DNA from: an uncultured Eubacterium sp.
GTDB lineage: Bacteria > Bacillota > Clostridia > Lachnospirales > Lachnospiraceae
Length of the DNA: 21,675 nucleotides
Reading direction: 5' to 3'
Assembly: GCA_910580075.1 (NCBI GenBank)
Contig: CAJTVR010000083.1
Location: 1 to 21,675 of the forward strand
The position numbers and the translations under genes are program-made. Shown here in pieces: positions 8,731-16,982 of the stretch. The first letter of the stretch is position 1, and every line of letters starts with the position of its first letter. Below the pieces are notes generated by a model that was not told the origin of the DNA, searched no databases, and saw nothing but the letters and a program-made list of their open reading frames with translations.

Positions 8731-10056
8731 CTGGCTATAATTCTTTCTATATATAAAATAAGAAAATCCCGCAGACACAAATTCCGTAAAGCAAAACGCT
8801 GCCCAGACACCATCTGCTCCTGCGATACGGCTGAACAGAAAGGCTGCCGGAATAATCACTGCCACATACCTGGCCAGAGAAATGTACAGCGATGCCGCGC
8901 CCTTTCCAAGCCCTTCTAACACTCCGCTGAATGTAACTGAAACGGCGGATACAATAAATCCAAGGCTGATGATATGCAGCGCCCGCACACCCATCTGAAT
9001 TGTTTCCGGTGTCGATGTAAAAAGGCCTGTCAGCTGAGCCGGAACTGCCCATGACAAAACTGTGCCGACAGCCATTACGCCCATAGACAGCTTGAGCGTC
9101 GTTTTGCAGATTTCATCCACCCGCTTATATTCTCCGGCTCCGTAATTATATCCAGCCAGAGGACGGATACCCTGTATAATTCCGTTGGCGGTCAGGTAAA
9201 TAAATGTCTGCAGCTTGTAATAAACTCCCAGTACAAGCACATATTTATCCGAAAAACCTGCCAGTATCCCATTCAGCGCTGAAATTAACAGCGACGGAAG
9301 CGCCATATTCAGTGCTGCCGGAATTCCGACCGTATAGAGTTTGAAAAGTACATCCCGGTTCACGCCCATATATTCTTTTCTGAATTTTACCGGAAGCGGC
9401 CGGGTAAAATAAAAGATGATATATACTGCCAGCGAAAGGCACTGCCCGATACCGGTCGCATATGCTGCCCCGGCCACTCCCATAGCCGGAAAGAAACCGA
9501 TTCCAAAAATCATCAGCGGGTCCAGAATAATGTTTACCACAAATCCGCACATCATGCATATCATCGTTTCTTTCATACTGCCGACAGACTGGTATACTTT
9601 CTCAAAAGCAAGGCTCAGTCCGATTGCCGGAGCAAATAAAAATGCGCGGCCCGCATAAATAAGCGCCATATCTGCAACAGCTTCTCCCGGAGAAAAAGCC
9701 TTTAAAAATACCGGCATAAACGCAATGCACAGCACCGCCAGCACCACTCCATGCATAAAGTTAAAAAGCATTCCCTGTGTAACCGCACGGTCCGCGTTCT
9801 CTTTCTCGCCAGCCCCCAGATAATAGGCCGTAATCGCATTAATGCCAATCCCAAATCCAATTGTAATCGCATTAATCAGGTTCTGCACCGGATAAACCAG
9901 TGCCAGAGCCGTCATTGCATCTTCACTGTACTGCGCCACAAAATAGCTGTCCACGATATTGTAAAGTGAATTCACAGCCATGGAAATAACCATTGGCAGT
10001 GACATGGACAGCACAAGCGGCAGTATTTTGCGTTCCTTCATAAATGTCTGTTCCAT
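8713..10056 (-). CDS. MATE-family multidrug/cation antiporter
   Basis: 447 residues, the normal MATE length, with about twelve hydrophobic segments in two similar halves. The N-terminus MKERKILPLVLSMSLPMVIS and the following VNSLYNIVDSYFVAQYSEDA are typical of the NorM/DinF-like group common in clostridia. Such proteins export cationic drugs or metabolites using Na+ or H+ gradients; the substrate cannot be told here. Start at 10056: GGAAGGAG lies about 12 nt upstream, slightly far; a second ATG five codons on is possible. The gene is preceded by a long leader with a hairpin and tandem repeats and is flanked by degenerate repeats at both ends. Confidence 0.9.
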   Translation of the reverse strand: MEQTFMKERKILPLVLSMSLPMVISMAVNSLYNIVDSYFVAQYSEDAMTALALVYPVQNLINAITIGFGIGINAITAYYLGAGEKENADRAVTQGMLFNFMHGVVLAVLCIAFMPVFLKAFSPGEAVADMALIYAGRAFLFAPAIGLSLAFEKVYQSVGSMKETMICMMCGFVVNIILDPLMIFGIGFFPAMGVAGAAYATGIGQCLSLAVYIIFYFTRPLPVKFRKEYMGVNRDVLFKLYTVGIPAALNMALPSLLISALNGILAGFSDKYVLVLGVYYKLQTFIYLTANGIIQGIRPLAGYNYGAGEYKRVDEICKTTLKLSMGVMAVGTVLSWAVPAQLTGLFTSTPETIQMGVRALHIISLGFIVSAVSVTFSGVLEGLGKGAASLYISLARYVAVIIPAAFLFSRIAGADGVWAAFCFTEFVSAGFSYFIYRKNYSQKVPGV

Positions 10057-10068
10057 AATAGTTCAATT

Positions 10069-10275
10069 CTCCTTCCTGCTAATCTCACGTTCAGACAGGC
10101 CGTTATGCATAATGATTTGATGCTCCTTCCGCTAATCTCACGTTCAGACAAGCCGCTGCGCATAATGATTTGATTTCCCTTCTGCCAGTCTCACGCAGAC
10201 AGGACTGCGCATAATGATCTGAGTTCCCTTCCGCTAATCTCACATCAGACGGACTGCGCATAATGACAGCCTGAG
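10069..10275. repeat. Four-copy degenerate tandem repeat upstream of the MATE gene
   Basis: Units start at about 10069, 10123, 10175 and 10224 and are 48-54 bp long. Each carries CTTCCGCTAATCTCAC or a variant, then CAGAC, then GCATAATGA. Read on the minus strand (towards the MATE gene) each unit contains a purine-rich GGAAGG segment, and the unit nearest the gene supplies its ribosome-binding site. Copies differ by substitutions and small indels, so the array is not recent. Confidence 0.85.
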
Positions 10276-10292
10276 ACCTATGCAGCAAAAAA

Positions 10293-10377
10293 CCACACAG
10301 CCGTATCTGCTGCATGTAATTTTCATCTAATTCTGTAAAAACTGAATGAAAATTACATACCAGATACTGCTGTGTGG
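10293..10377 (-). terminator. Long-stem hairpin followed by T6: terminator or attenuator in the MATE leader
   Basis: Arms 10293-10326 and 10346-10377 pair almost fully (CCACACAGC with GCTGTGTGG at the base, ATGTAATTTTCAT with ATGAAAATTACAT at the top) around a 19-nt loop. On the minus strand the stem is followed at once by TTTTTT, the layout of an intrinsic terminator. It lies between a candidate promoter (10498-10526) and the MATE gene. It could end the VanZ transcript, attenuate the MATE transcript, or be a remnant of a palindromic element. The stem is unusually long for a terminator. Confidence 0.65.
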
Positions 10378-10497
10378 CGAAAAAAGATTTCTCTGAAAAA
10401 TCCACTCCCTTATGGGTTTTATGCTGCGTCTGCCTGTCCGGGCAGACGGTCATGCTGTATTCGGTTTCACGGCTCTTTGGTACTGCCTGTTACTGTT

Positions 10498-10526
10498 ACT
10501 CTACCAAAAAAATGCCGGATTGTAAA
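10498..10526 (-). promoter_or_regulatory. Candidate promoter for the MATE leader
   Basis: On the minus strand, TTTACA (10526-10521) and TAGAGT (10503-10498) are 17 bp apart. The -10 is only a moderate match. It would give a 5' leader of about 430 nt before the MATE start, containing a small hairpin (10428-10447, GTCTGCC/GGCAGAC), the T6 hairpin and the repeat array. Confidence 0.45.
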
Positions 10527-10610
10527 GCAGAAATTTAAAAATGGTACAGAATTCCTCCCGGAAACGTAACACCGGTTTCGGTTTTGCCAAATCTCAGCCG
10601 CAGCCTTTTT

Positions 10611-10721
10611 CATGCTGAAAGAGGCTCTTCATCAATAGATAAACAATTCCCGGAAATATTCCGGCTTCATGCTGGACAGGGGCTTTCATCAGTAGATAAA
10701 CAGCTCCCAGAAATATTCTGA
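10611..10721. repeat. Direct repeat of the VanZ gene 3' end
   Basis: Two copies of about 54 bp with a 57-bp period: 10611-10664 and 10668-10721. The best part reads atagataaacaattccc in the first and gtagataaacagctccc in the second. The second copy is the true end of the VanZ gene (EYFWELFIY, stop). Read in the same sense, the first still encodes EYFRELFIY then a stop. It is therefore a decayed tandem copy of the gene terminus. Confidence 0.85.
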
Positions 10722-11309
10722 CACATACGGCTGCACCGTAAAGCACACAAGAAATACAACGCCTGCCAGAATCGGCAGTTCTCTTTTACAGTTTCCCCGT
10801 TCGGCCGTCAGTTTTCCATTTAATACATAAAACAGCTGATTGGCAATAAAATACCCTATCATGCTCCCCAGCGTATTTGTAATCAGGTCATCAATATCCG
10901 TCAGCCTGAACGTAAAAATCTGCAAAAGCTCAATAACGAGAGACAGTCCAAATCCGAACGCCGCTGTTTTCTTTAAATCCTGAAACTCTTTCCATAATAG
11001 CGGCAGAAACATTCCTGCCGGAATAAACAGAATGATATTTAAAAGGCTGTTTTTTATGTATTCGGACGGGCTGTTTAAAATATCTGCAAACGGAATCAGA
11101 TTTACCGATAAATCTGTCGTAACATTTCGAAACCAGGGAATACCTGTTGCTGAAAATACGGACGTCAGATATGCGGCAAACAGCATATAAAGTATTTTTC
11201 CTGTACGGTTTCTATGCTTTAACAGCCAGCCGCTCAAAATAGAAAATAACGGAATAAATATCACTGCCCCCGCAGCTGCATCAATTCCTATAGCCAGTAT
11301 GCGAAACAT
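10689..11309 (-). CDS. VanZ-family integral membrane protein
   Basis: 206 residues with about five hydrophobic segments. Family marks seen in order: NLIPFADIL, then NIILFIPAGMFLPLL, then the core ELLQIFTFRLTDIDDLITNTLGSMIGYF, where the RxTDxDDLxxNTxGxxxG pattern is characteristic. VanZ of enterococci raises teicoplanin resistance by an unclear membrane-linked mechanism; most clostridial homologues are uncharacterised. A hydrophobic segment near the C-terminus follows a short basic loop. Start 11309 is supported by AAGGAG about 10 nt upstream. It is divergent from the radical SAM gene across a 154-bp spacer and probably lies in its own transcript. Confidence 0.88.
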   Translation of the reverse strand: MFRILAIGIDAAAGAVIFIPLFSILSGWLLKHRNRTGKILYMLFAAYLTSVFSATGIPWFRNVTTDLSVNLIPFADILNSPSEYIKNSLLNIILFIPAGMFLPLLWKEFQDLKKTAAFGFGLSLVIELLQIFTFRLTDIDDLITNTLGSMIGYFIANQLFYVLNGKLTAERGNCKRELPILAGVVFLVCFTVQPYVSEYFWELFIY

Positions 11310-11400
11310 GATCTTCCTCTCCTTTCATGTGTCTATCGTATCAGAAAACCTGCCGTTATGTTTCATGGATTTCTTGCTAATTTCTTACGATTTCGTAACA

Positions 11401-11429
11401 TTGTTTTACTATTTTGCTAAATATGATAT
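11401..11429 (+). promoter_or_regulatory. Candidate promoter of the radical SAM gene
   Basis: -35 TTGTTT and -10 TGATAT with 17 bp between them, 34 bp before the chosen start, in an AT-rich stretch. The -10 is a moderate match; TATGAT two bases upstream is an alternative with a shorter spacer. Confidence 0.4.
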
Positions 11430-11463
11430 CATTGATAAAAAAATCCCTGCGGAGGAATTGCTT

Positions 11464-13179
11464 ATGAATATTTTACTGACTGCCATAAACGCGAAATTCA
11501 TCCACTCAAATCCGGCCGTTTACTCGCTGAAAGCCTGTACCGGAGCATACAGTTCCCATGTCAGTATTTTAGAATTTACTATTAACCAGCTGCCTTCCTA
11601 TATATTGAAGGAAATATACAGGCAGCATCCGGATGTGATTGCGTTTTCCTGTTATATCTGGAACCGCAGTATCATAGACCAGCTCATCCCAGACCTTCAT
11701 AAAATCCTCCCGGATACGGATATCTGGGCAGGCGGACCCGAGGTTTCCTATGAAAATATGCAAAAACTGGCTGCCCGCTGGCAGCTTCGCGGTATTATGA
11801 GCGGCCCTGGCGAAGCTGCCTTTTCCCGCCTGGTAACCGCCTACTGCACCCATACGCCTGAAAGCCTCCCTGCCGTTCTAGACCAGACAGCTGCACCCAT
11901 ACTGCCGCTGGATGATATTCCATTCTGGTATGACACACTGACAGATTTTAAACACCGTATCATATATTATGAAAGCAGCCGCGGATGTCCTTTTTCCTGC
12001 AGCTACTGCCTTTCTTCCATTGATAAATCTATGGATTTTCGTTCTGTCAGCCGTGTCTTAAAAGAACTGGATTTCTTTTTAGACCACAAAGTACCGCAGG
12101 TGAAATTTACAGACCGGACTTTTAACTGCAAAAAATCCCATGCACTTCCTATTCTACAGCATATTTTAACGCACGACAATGGTATTACGAATTTTCATTT
12201 TGAAATTGCAGCAGATCTGCTCGATGAAGATTATTATGAAGTGCTCAGGCAGATGCGTCCCGGTGCGGTACAGTTAGAAATCGGCATACAGTCCACCTGT
12301 GCGCGGACCATTGCTGAAATAGGACGTCAGACGGATTTTCAAAAAATAACCGAAGCTGTCAGGCGCATTTCTTCCTGGGACAATATCCATATTCATTTAG
12401 ATTTGATTGCAGGACTTCCTTTTGAGGACCTTAAGACATTTCAAAATTCCTTCAATGATGTATATGCGCTGCACCCGAAACAGCTGCAGTCCGGTTTTCT
12501 GAAAGTACTCAAAGGCACCCGCATAGAACAAAATGCTTCTGCCTACGACCTTTTATATACCAGCCAGCCCCCATATGAAGTGCTTTCCACAAAATGGCTT
12601 TCCTATGAAGATGTGTGCCTTTTAAAACAGATCGAAGAAATGCTTGAAATGTATTATAACAGCGGACAGTTCGAACATACGCTGGAATTTTTAAGTACTT
12701 ATTTTGACACACCTTTTGCCATGTATAAATCACTCGCTTCCTGGTATGACACACATCATTTGTCTGGCATTCAGTCATCCCGTGTACACAGATACGAAAT
12801 TTTACTGGAATTCGGATGTGCCCATATCAGCGCATGCCGGAAACTGCAGCTGGCGCAGCTGACTGATAACAGGCTGTTTTCTGCCCTGAAAGAATATCTG
12901 ACTTATGATTTATATCTGCGTGAACATATGAAAAACCGTCCCTCTTTTGCACCTTCGCAGGAACGTTATAAAGATACGGTTCATGACATTTTACACAGGG
13001 AATCCGAAACGCATGCACTGTTTCCGGAACTATCCGGCTGCAGTTACCGGAATCTTACCAAAATGCTGCATGCAGAAGTATTTGAAATCATTTTTGACAG
13101 ACCGCTGCTTCTGCTTTTCTGTTATGAAACACGCAGCCCCCTGACTAATAACTGCCAGATTAGGAAGCTGGAAATATAG
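11464..13179 (+). CDS. B12-binding-domain radical SAM protein (DUF4080-type)
   Basis: 571 residues. The frame is open from 11299, but GGAGG at 11451-11455 precedes the ATG at 11464, where the conserved N-terminus MNILLTAINAKFIHSNPAVY begins. Residues ~1-140 resemble the cobalamin-binding Rossmann fold seen in this group (SLKAC, QHPDVIAFSCYIWN, WAGGPEVSYE). A radical SAM core follows with the [4Fe-4S] motif CPFSCSYC at Cys175, Cys179 and Cys182, then a KFTDRTFNC strand, a QLEIGIQST segment and HLDLIAGLP. The C-terminal third matches the DUF4080 layout as I recall it. The reaction is unknown; methylation or rearrangement is typical of the class. It appears to be a single-gene unit. Confidence 0.88.
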   Translation: MNILLTAINAKFIHSNPAVYSLKACTGAYSSHVSILEFTINQLPSYILKEIYRQHPDVIAFSCYIWNRSIIDQLIPDLHKILPDTDIWAGGPEVSYENMQKLAARWQLRGIMSGPGEAAFSRLVTAYCTHTPESLPAVLDQTAAPILPLDDIPFWYDTLTDFKHRIIYYESSRGCPFSCSYCLSSIDKSMDFRSVSRVLKELDFFLDHKVPQVKFTDRTFNCKKSHALPILQHILTHDNGITNFHFEIAADLLDEDYYEVLRQMRPGAVQLEIGIQSTCARTIAEIGRQTDFQKITEAVRRISSWDNIHIHLDLIAGLPFEDLKTFQNSFNDVYALHPKQLQSGFLKVLKGTRIEQNASAYDLLYTSQPPYEVLSTKWLSYEDVCLLKQIEEMLEMYYNSGQFEHTLEFLSTYFDTPFAMYKSLASWYDTHHLSGIQSSRVHRYEILLEFGCAHISACRKLQLAQLTDNRLFSALKEYLTYDLYLREHMKNRPSFAPSQERYKDTVHDILHRESETHALFPELSGCSYRNLTKMLHAEVFEIIFDRPLLLLFCYETRSPLTNNCQIRKLEI

Positions 13180-13493
13180 CTTAACCGCATGCTGCCCAAG
13201 ACGCCGGGAGTCCGAAATATACTGGCTCGCAGCTTGTAAAATCAGGAGGTATATGTTAATATGAAACTACGAACCTGTATAGAGTAAAATACCATTCCAG
13301 CGGAATGTAAAAAATAAAAACAGGCCAGACGATATAAGCAGCAGAAAGGTGCTGGGAATCCTGAAAGACAGATTCCCGGCCCTAATTATTACCCTGAAAG
13401 TCTTTGATCACCTGGTCCTCCGGCGCACTGAGGAACAGAATCAGAAAATGAGGATAATTTTATTAGAAAAATAGGGGATATATAATACAATCA
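13180..13493. other. Non-coding stretch with a possible gene remnant
   Basis: AGGAGGT at 13245-13251 precedes ATG at 13261, but that frame encodes only MKLRTCIE before a stop. In another frame 13283-13474 is open for 64 codons without a usable start (includes RKVLGILKDRFPALIITLKV, then FDHLVLRRTEEQNQKM). This looks like a decayed gene whose start and body are out of frame. I do not recognise the family. No hairpin with a T run was seen after the radical SAM gene. Confidence 0.35.
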
Positions 13494-13522
13494 TTGATAC
13501 AGATGAATAAGAATGATTATAG
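13494..13522 (+). promoter_or_regulatory. Candidate promoter of the broken Panacea module
   Basis: -35 TTGATA and -10 TTATAG separated by 17 bp, about 90 bp before the first gene of the module. The region is AT-rich, so such matches can arise by chance. Confidence 0.35.
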
Positions 13523-13614
13523 TTTATGTATCTGCATAAGCCATGGCAGAAGCAGGAAATTACTCTGTATTATCAAAACAACCTAAAATGGAAAGCAGAA
13601 CTGGGAGGGTATAT

Positions 13615-13979
13615 ATGGCAGCTGTTACTCGAACTGATTTTCAGTTCAATTTTTTAAAACACATTATAGTACGAATTGATTTCCAAGGGATTTTAGAAAC
13701 TGAGATGGAAAAGATCTTAATGCTGATAAAACCTTACCTTAAGACTAAAGGATTTTCTCGATATATACAGCAGATGCACAGTAAAATGGAATTTCTCTAG
13801 ATTCAGATATATATGCTGATGACATAAACACAATCGAACAAAGCCTGAACTTTAATCAAATGAATGAGATACTTTTTAGAATATATGCCAATTCTCTAAC
13901 CGATCAATTTAAAAAGGATCTCTCAGGAAATGATGAAACTGTATTTTCAGATATAATAGGAGTTGAGAAAAATGAATGA
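13615..13979 (+). pseudogene. Broken TIGR04255-like gene upstream of the Panacea gene
   Basis: GGGAGGG at 13603-13609 precedes ATG at 13615. The first frame (61 residues, beginning MAAVTRTDFQFNFLKHIIVR) stops at 13800. A different frame is open from 13797 through DSDIYADDINTIEQSLNFNQ to the TGA at 13977-13979 (ending GVEKNE). Together they look like the N- and C-terminal parts of a TIGR04255-type protein, but such proteins are normally about twice this length, so the middle appears deleted as well as the frame changed. The stop overlaps the next start by 8 nt, so the two genes were translationally linked. Family assignment is from memory of the pattern and is moderate. Confidence 0.5.
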
Positions 13980-14491
13980 AAATATATTTGACTCTTTTGA
14001 AATTATTGATCGTACTGCAAGCACTACAGAAGGCGGAGCAGTTCAAACTTTTGGTAATATTTTTGATTTAAGCAGACTCCTTTTTAACTATTCAGGCTAT
14101 GACACACAAGAAACTGCAAAAACTATGTTATTATGCTAAAGCATGGTATCTGGCTTTTAATGATGAAAACCTGATTGATGAACCTTTTGAAGCGTGGGTG
14201 CATGGTGCTGTACAGCCTTCTTTGTATCATAAATACAGGTCATATGGTTTTCAGTTAATTCCTATGTTTACAGGAAACCTGTCACAATTACCAGAAGAAT
14301 TTTTAAGTTTTTCCCGCGAAATTTTTGAAACTTATGGAGAATACAGCGGAGATGAATTAGAAAAAATAAACCATCAGGAACTTCCATGGATCAATGCCCG
14401 AAAGGGTTTAAAACCCTGGCAGAGCAGTAATACAATTATAAGTGAAGATGATATGAAAACGTATTACCGGAGTTTAATAGATCATGAGTAA
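13972..14491 (+). pseudogene. Panacea/SocA-type antitoxin domain gene, frameshifted
   Basis: The ATG at 13972 opens MNENIFDSFEIIDRT and runs to GNIFDLSRLLFNYSGYDT before shifting out of frame and stopping. The homologous part continues in the +1 frame from about 14099: THKKLQKLCYYAKAWYLAF, then EPFEAWVHGAVQPSLYHKYR, which is the signature of the Panacea (DUF4065, SocA/GepA-like) domain. The shift lies near 14090-14101. The composite would be about 172 residues, normal for the family. Panacea proteins neutralise many different toxins encoded beside them. The 130-residue fragment from 14099 might still be made but lacks the first helix. Overlaps with both neighbours suggest one operon. Confidence 0.72.
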
Positions 14492-14808
14492 AAGCCGTAT
14501 ACCAAAGCCCAAAATAAAAAGTGAATCAAAAATTATTCCAAAGCCAGCCTTCCCTCCATTAAGAGACAGCAGCAATAGTGTAGTGTTTTCGTTTGCTGCT
14601 CTGGAATGGACAGAATATTTTAATTTGGATGGATCCTTTACATAATATGTATCCGGATGACCGCTTTGGAGGTTTGCGGACAATTAAACCTCCAGATACA
14701 TGCTGCCGTGAAAGAGAAGGCCGTATTGCTGAGCTGCAAGAAGAAAATCAAAAGTTAAAAGAAGAAAATGCATTTGGGGAAACAGAAATAGAAAAAATCA
14801 TCACTTGA
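14484..14808 (+). pseudogene. Broken gene after the Panacea gene (unknown family)
   Basis: ATG 14484 overlaps the end of the Panacea gene by 8 nt. The first frame gives 53 residues (MSKSRIPKPKIKSESKIIPK, later VVFSFAALEWTEYFNL) and stops at 14645. A second frame, overlapping from about 14593, gives IWMDPLHNMYPDDRFGGLRT, then KPPDTCC and a coiled-coil tail (REREGRIAELQEENQKLKEE) to 14808. The two parts look like the two ends of one protein whose middle has been lost. By position it could be the toxin partner, but I do not recognise a catalytic motif and assign no function. Confidence 0.45.
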
Positions 14809-15010
14809 GTTCCCGCCAATTTTAACGCAAAACGCCAAATCTTACTGAATCACACCAGCAATTGCTGTCGGACAAGAGCTTAATCTAAAAGACATTACCC
14901 AATCCGGCAGCTAACGCATTTATACTTTTTTCTTCTCATCCGAACCAATTTACAGACTATGCTCCTCAAAACCTCCTGCACAGAAAATGCCGCTCTGCAG
15001 GCAGCAATTT

Positions 15011-16087
15011 TTATTTTACGACAGGTACAGAAAAATAAAAAACAACACCTCCGGGCCGGTTTGCCGCACCATAAGGCAGTTCCTGCATGGACAAAATCTG
15101 TGCCACAATCGCAAGGCCCAGCCCCGAACCGCTGTGCCTGGAATTTCTGTCACGGTAAAACTTTGTCCAGATTCTGGACAGGTTTTCCTTAGGAACCGGC
15201 GGCCCCTGGTTAAAAATTGAAACATCCAGCATGCCGTTATTCTCTTTCAGCGACAGATTTATAATACCGCCCGGACGGACATTTTGTTTTGCGTTAACGA
15301 ACAGATTGTTCAGTACCTGTTCCATCCGGCTTTTATCAAGATCCACATAAACCGGCTGATCCGGCAGCCCGTACTGCAGTTCATAGTCCGCATCCGGCGT
15401 ATCAGCCAGCAGGCGGCCAGCGGCTATCTCCACAAATTCAACAAAATCAAAACGTTCTGAACAAAGCTGTACGGCTCCGTTTTCCAATGCCGAAAGATCA
15501 AGCAGCGCTGTAATCAGACCGCTCATTCGTTCTGCCTCAGCGATAATGACATCGGAATATTTCTGCCTTTTCTGCTCATCCGGCTCATCCTGAAGCCCCT
15601 CAGCATAAGCACGGATGACTCCTAACGGAGTTTTCATTTCATGAGAAAGACTGTCCACCAGTTCTTTGCGTTCCTCCAGCAGCCGCTTTTCCTGCTCCAC
15701 ATCTTTTTCAAGCTGAAAATTCGCATCCTGCAGCTGTGAAAGGGCCTGCTGCAGATTTTCTGCCATTTTATTAAGGCTTTGGGACAGCCCTCCGAACTCA
15801 TCATCTGTATGGATTTCACATGGAGAGGAAAAGTCAAGCTGCGCCATCTTCCGGGCTGAACGGCTTAACTGGTCAACTGGCTTTGAAATAAAACGCCCCA
15901 TTAGATTATCGACTGCCAGAACCAGCAGTGTAACAAAGAACAGCCAGAGAAGAAAAGCGGAATCCTGATCAACAGGCAGTCTGGCTGTTATAATATAAGA
16001 AATAACCAGAATAATTCCCGCTATTTTGGAAGTCATAATGATCCTTTTGCGGACTGTCCGCAGAGAGAAGCTGTCTTTCAGTTTCAT
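15011..16087 (-). CDS. Membrane sensor histidine kinase
   Basis: 358 residues. Two membrane segments (~23-38 and ~44-62) are joined by only a few exposed residues, so it probably senses within or at the membrane rather than through a large external domain. A HAMP linker (~63-115) and coiled coil precede the dimerisation box DSLSHEMKTPLGVIRAYAEG with phospho-acceptor His149, then the N box around NNLFVNAKQN (~260-269) and the glycine box GSGLGLAI (~320-327). The usual DxGxG box appears as NQGPPVP, which is common in this subgroup. Start ATG 16087 overlaps the stop of the regulator gene by 4 nt (ATGA), so the pair is translationally coupled. The signal cannot be told from sequence. Confidence 0.92.
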   Translation of the reverse strand: MKLKDSFSLRTVRKRIIMTSKIAGIILVISYIITARLPVDQDSAFLLWLFFVTLLVLAVDNLMGRFISKPVDQLSRSARKMAQLDFSSPCEIHTDDEFGGLSQSLNKMAENLQQALSQLQDANFQLEKDVEQEKRLLEERKELVDSLSHEMKTPLGVIRAYAEGLQDEPDEQKRQKYSDVIIAEAERMSGLITALLDLSALENGAVQLCSERFDFVEFVEIAAGRLLADTPDADYELQYGLPDQPVYVDLDKSRMEQVLNNLFVNAKQNVRPGGIINLSLKENNGMLDVSIFNQGPPVPKENLSRIWTKFYRDRNSRHSGSGLGLAIVAQILSMQELPYGAANRPGGVVFYFSVPVVK

Positions 16088-16752
16088 ACTGCCACCTCAA
16101 ATTTATAACCGGAACGAATCAGTGTCACAATATGCTTTCCCTCGTCACCTAATTTCTGGCGCAGGGTTTTGATATGTGTATCCACCGTTCTGCTCATTCC
16201 TTCAAAATCGTACCCCCATATCCGGTTTAGCAGCTGCTCACGGCTAAAAATCCGGCCAGGGTTTCCCATAAAAAGATAAAGCAGTTCATACTCCTTATGA
16301 GTCAGCATGATTTCCTGTCCATCCACAAAAACTTTATGGGAAGCTGGAGCAAGAGAGATTTTTCCCGCGTTCATGGTATCAGCCAGAAATACGGAAGAAC
16401 GCCGCAGCAAAGCGTTTGCTTTTGCCAAAAGCACCTTTGGGCTGAACGGTTTTGTCATATAGTCGTCGGCACCCAGCCCGTAGCCTTTCAGTTTGTCGTC
16501 TTCGCTGCCTTTGGCAGTCAGTATAATAATCGGAAGACTGCTCATTTCTCTTGCCACTTTGCAGACTGAAAAACCGTCAAGATGCGGCATCATAAGATCC
16601 AGTATCATTAAATCCATAGGGTTATTTTTTAATATCATCAAAGCATCCACGCCATCATCTGCCAGAAAGCACGTATGACTGCCACGCCGCATATACTCGG
16701 CAATAATACTCTGCATATTTTTTTCATCTTCCACAATCAAAATATTTGCCAT
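16084..16752 (-). CDS. OmpR/PhoB-type response regulator
   Basis: 222 residues. Receiver domain with acidic pair E8/D9, phospho-acceptor D52 in LDLMMP, switch Thr in ILTAKG and conserved Lys in DYMTKPFSP. The C-terminal winged helix (~130-222) has EYELLYLFMGNPGRIFSREQ and RTVDTHIKTLRQKL. It is the DNA-binding partner of the kinase encoded immediately downstream. Start ATG 16752 follows AGGAGG by about 9 nt. Its own promoter lies just upstream, so the pair forms a two-gene operon. The target genes are unknown; no obvious repeated operator was found near the promoter. Confidence 0.94.
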   Translation of the reverse strand: MANILIVEDEKNMQSIIAEYMRRGSHTCFLADDGVDALMILKNNPMDLMILDLMMPHLDGFSVCKVAREMSSLPIIILTAKGSEDDKLKGYGLGADDYMTKPFSPKVLLAKANALLRRSSVFLADTMNAGKISLAPASHKVFVDGQEIMLTHKEYELLYLFMGNPGRIFSREQLLNRIWGYDFEGMSRTVDTHIKTLRQKLGDEGKHIVTLIRSGYKFEVAV

Positions 16753-16778
16753 ACCAGGATGCCTCCTTTCACTTTTTT

Positions 16779-16807
16779 ATTATATTTCATCTGCCCGAAG
16801 AATACAA
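16779..16807 (-). promoter_or_regulatory. Promoter of the two-component operon
   Basis: On the minus strand, -35 TTGTAT and a perfect -10 TATAAT are separated by 17 bp, 27 bp before the regulator start, with AAAGGAGG between. Confidence 0.7.
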
Positions 16808-16982
16808 GGCAGTATATGCTGCATCTGCATTGTTTCAGTTTTGTCTCACTTTTACAACCGATAAGATAACAGTTTTGGGATAAACTAAAGATTATGATAC
16901 AAAAGGCGGGAATATGATATGCCAAAGCTACGCACCAAAACAGACGGAAAAATCTAATCAGTACGCGCTTAAAAGAACTTGG

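Noticed and set aside
8016..8813. 265-codon minus-strand open frame across the sugar kinase and the MATE end
   Set aside because: It overlaps two well-supported genes, its translation is Cys/His-rich without domain character, and there is no start signal.
9245..9559. 104-codon minus-strand frame inside the MATE gene
   Set aside because: Out-of-frame shadow of a clear MATE protein.
10069..10275. Four-unit array considered as a small CRISPR
   Set aside because: There is no repeat/spacer alternation; the whole unit is repeated and diverged, and no cas genes are present.
14960..15000. CCTGCA/TGCAGG hairpin after the histidine kinase as terminator
   Set aside because: Only six clear pairs with a large loop; the minus-strand TTTT that follows is several bases away.
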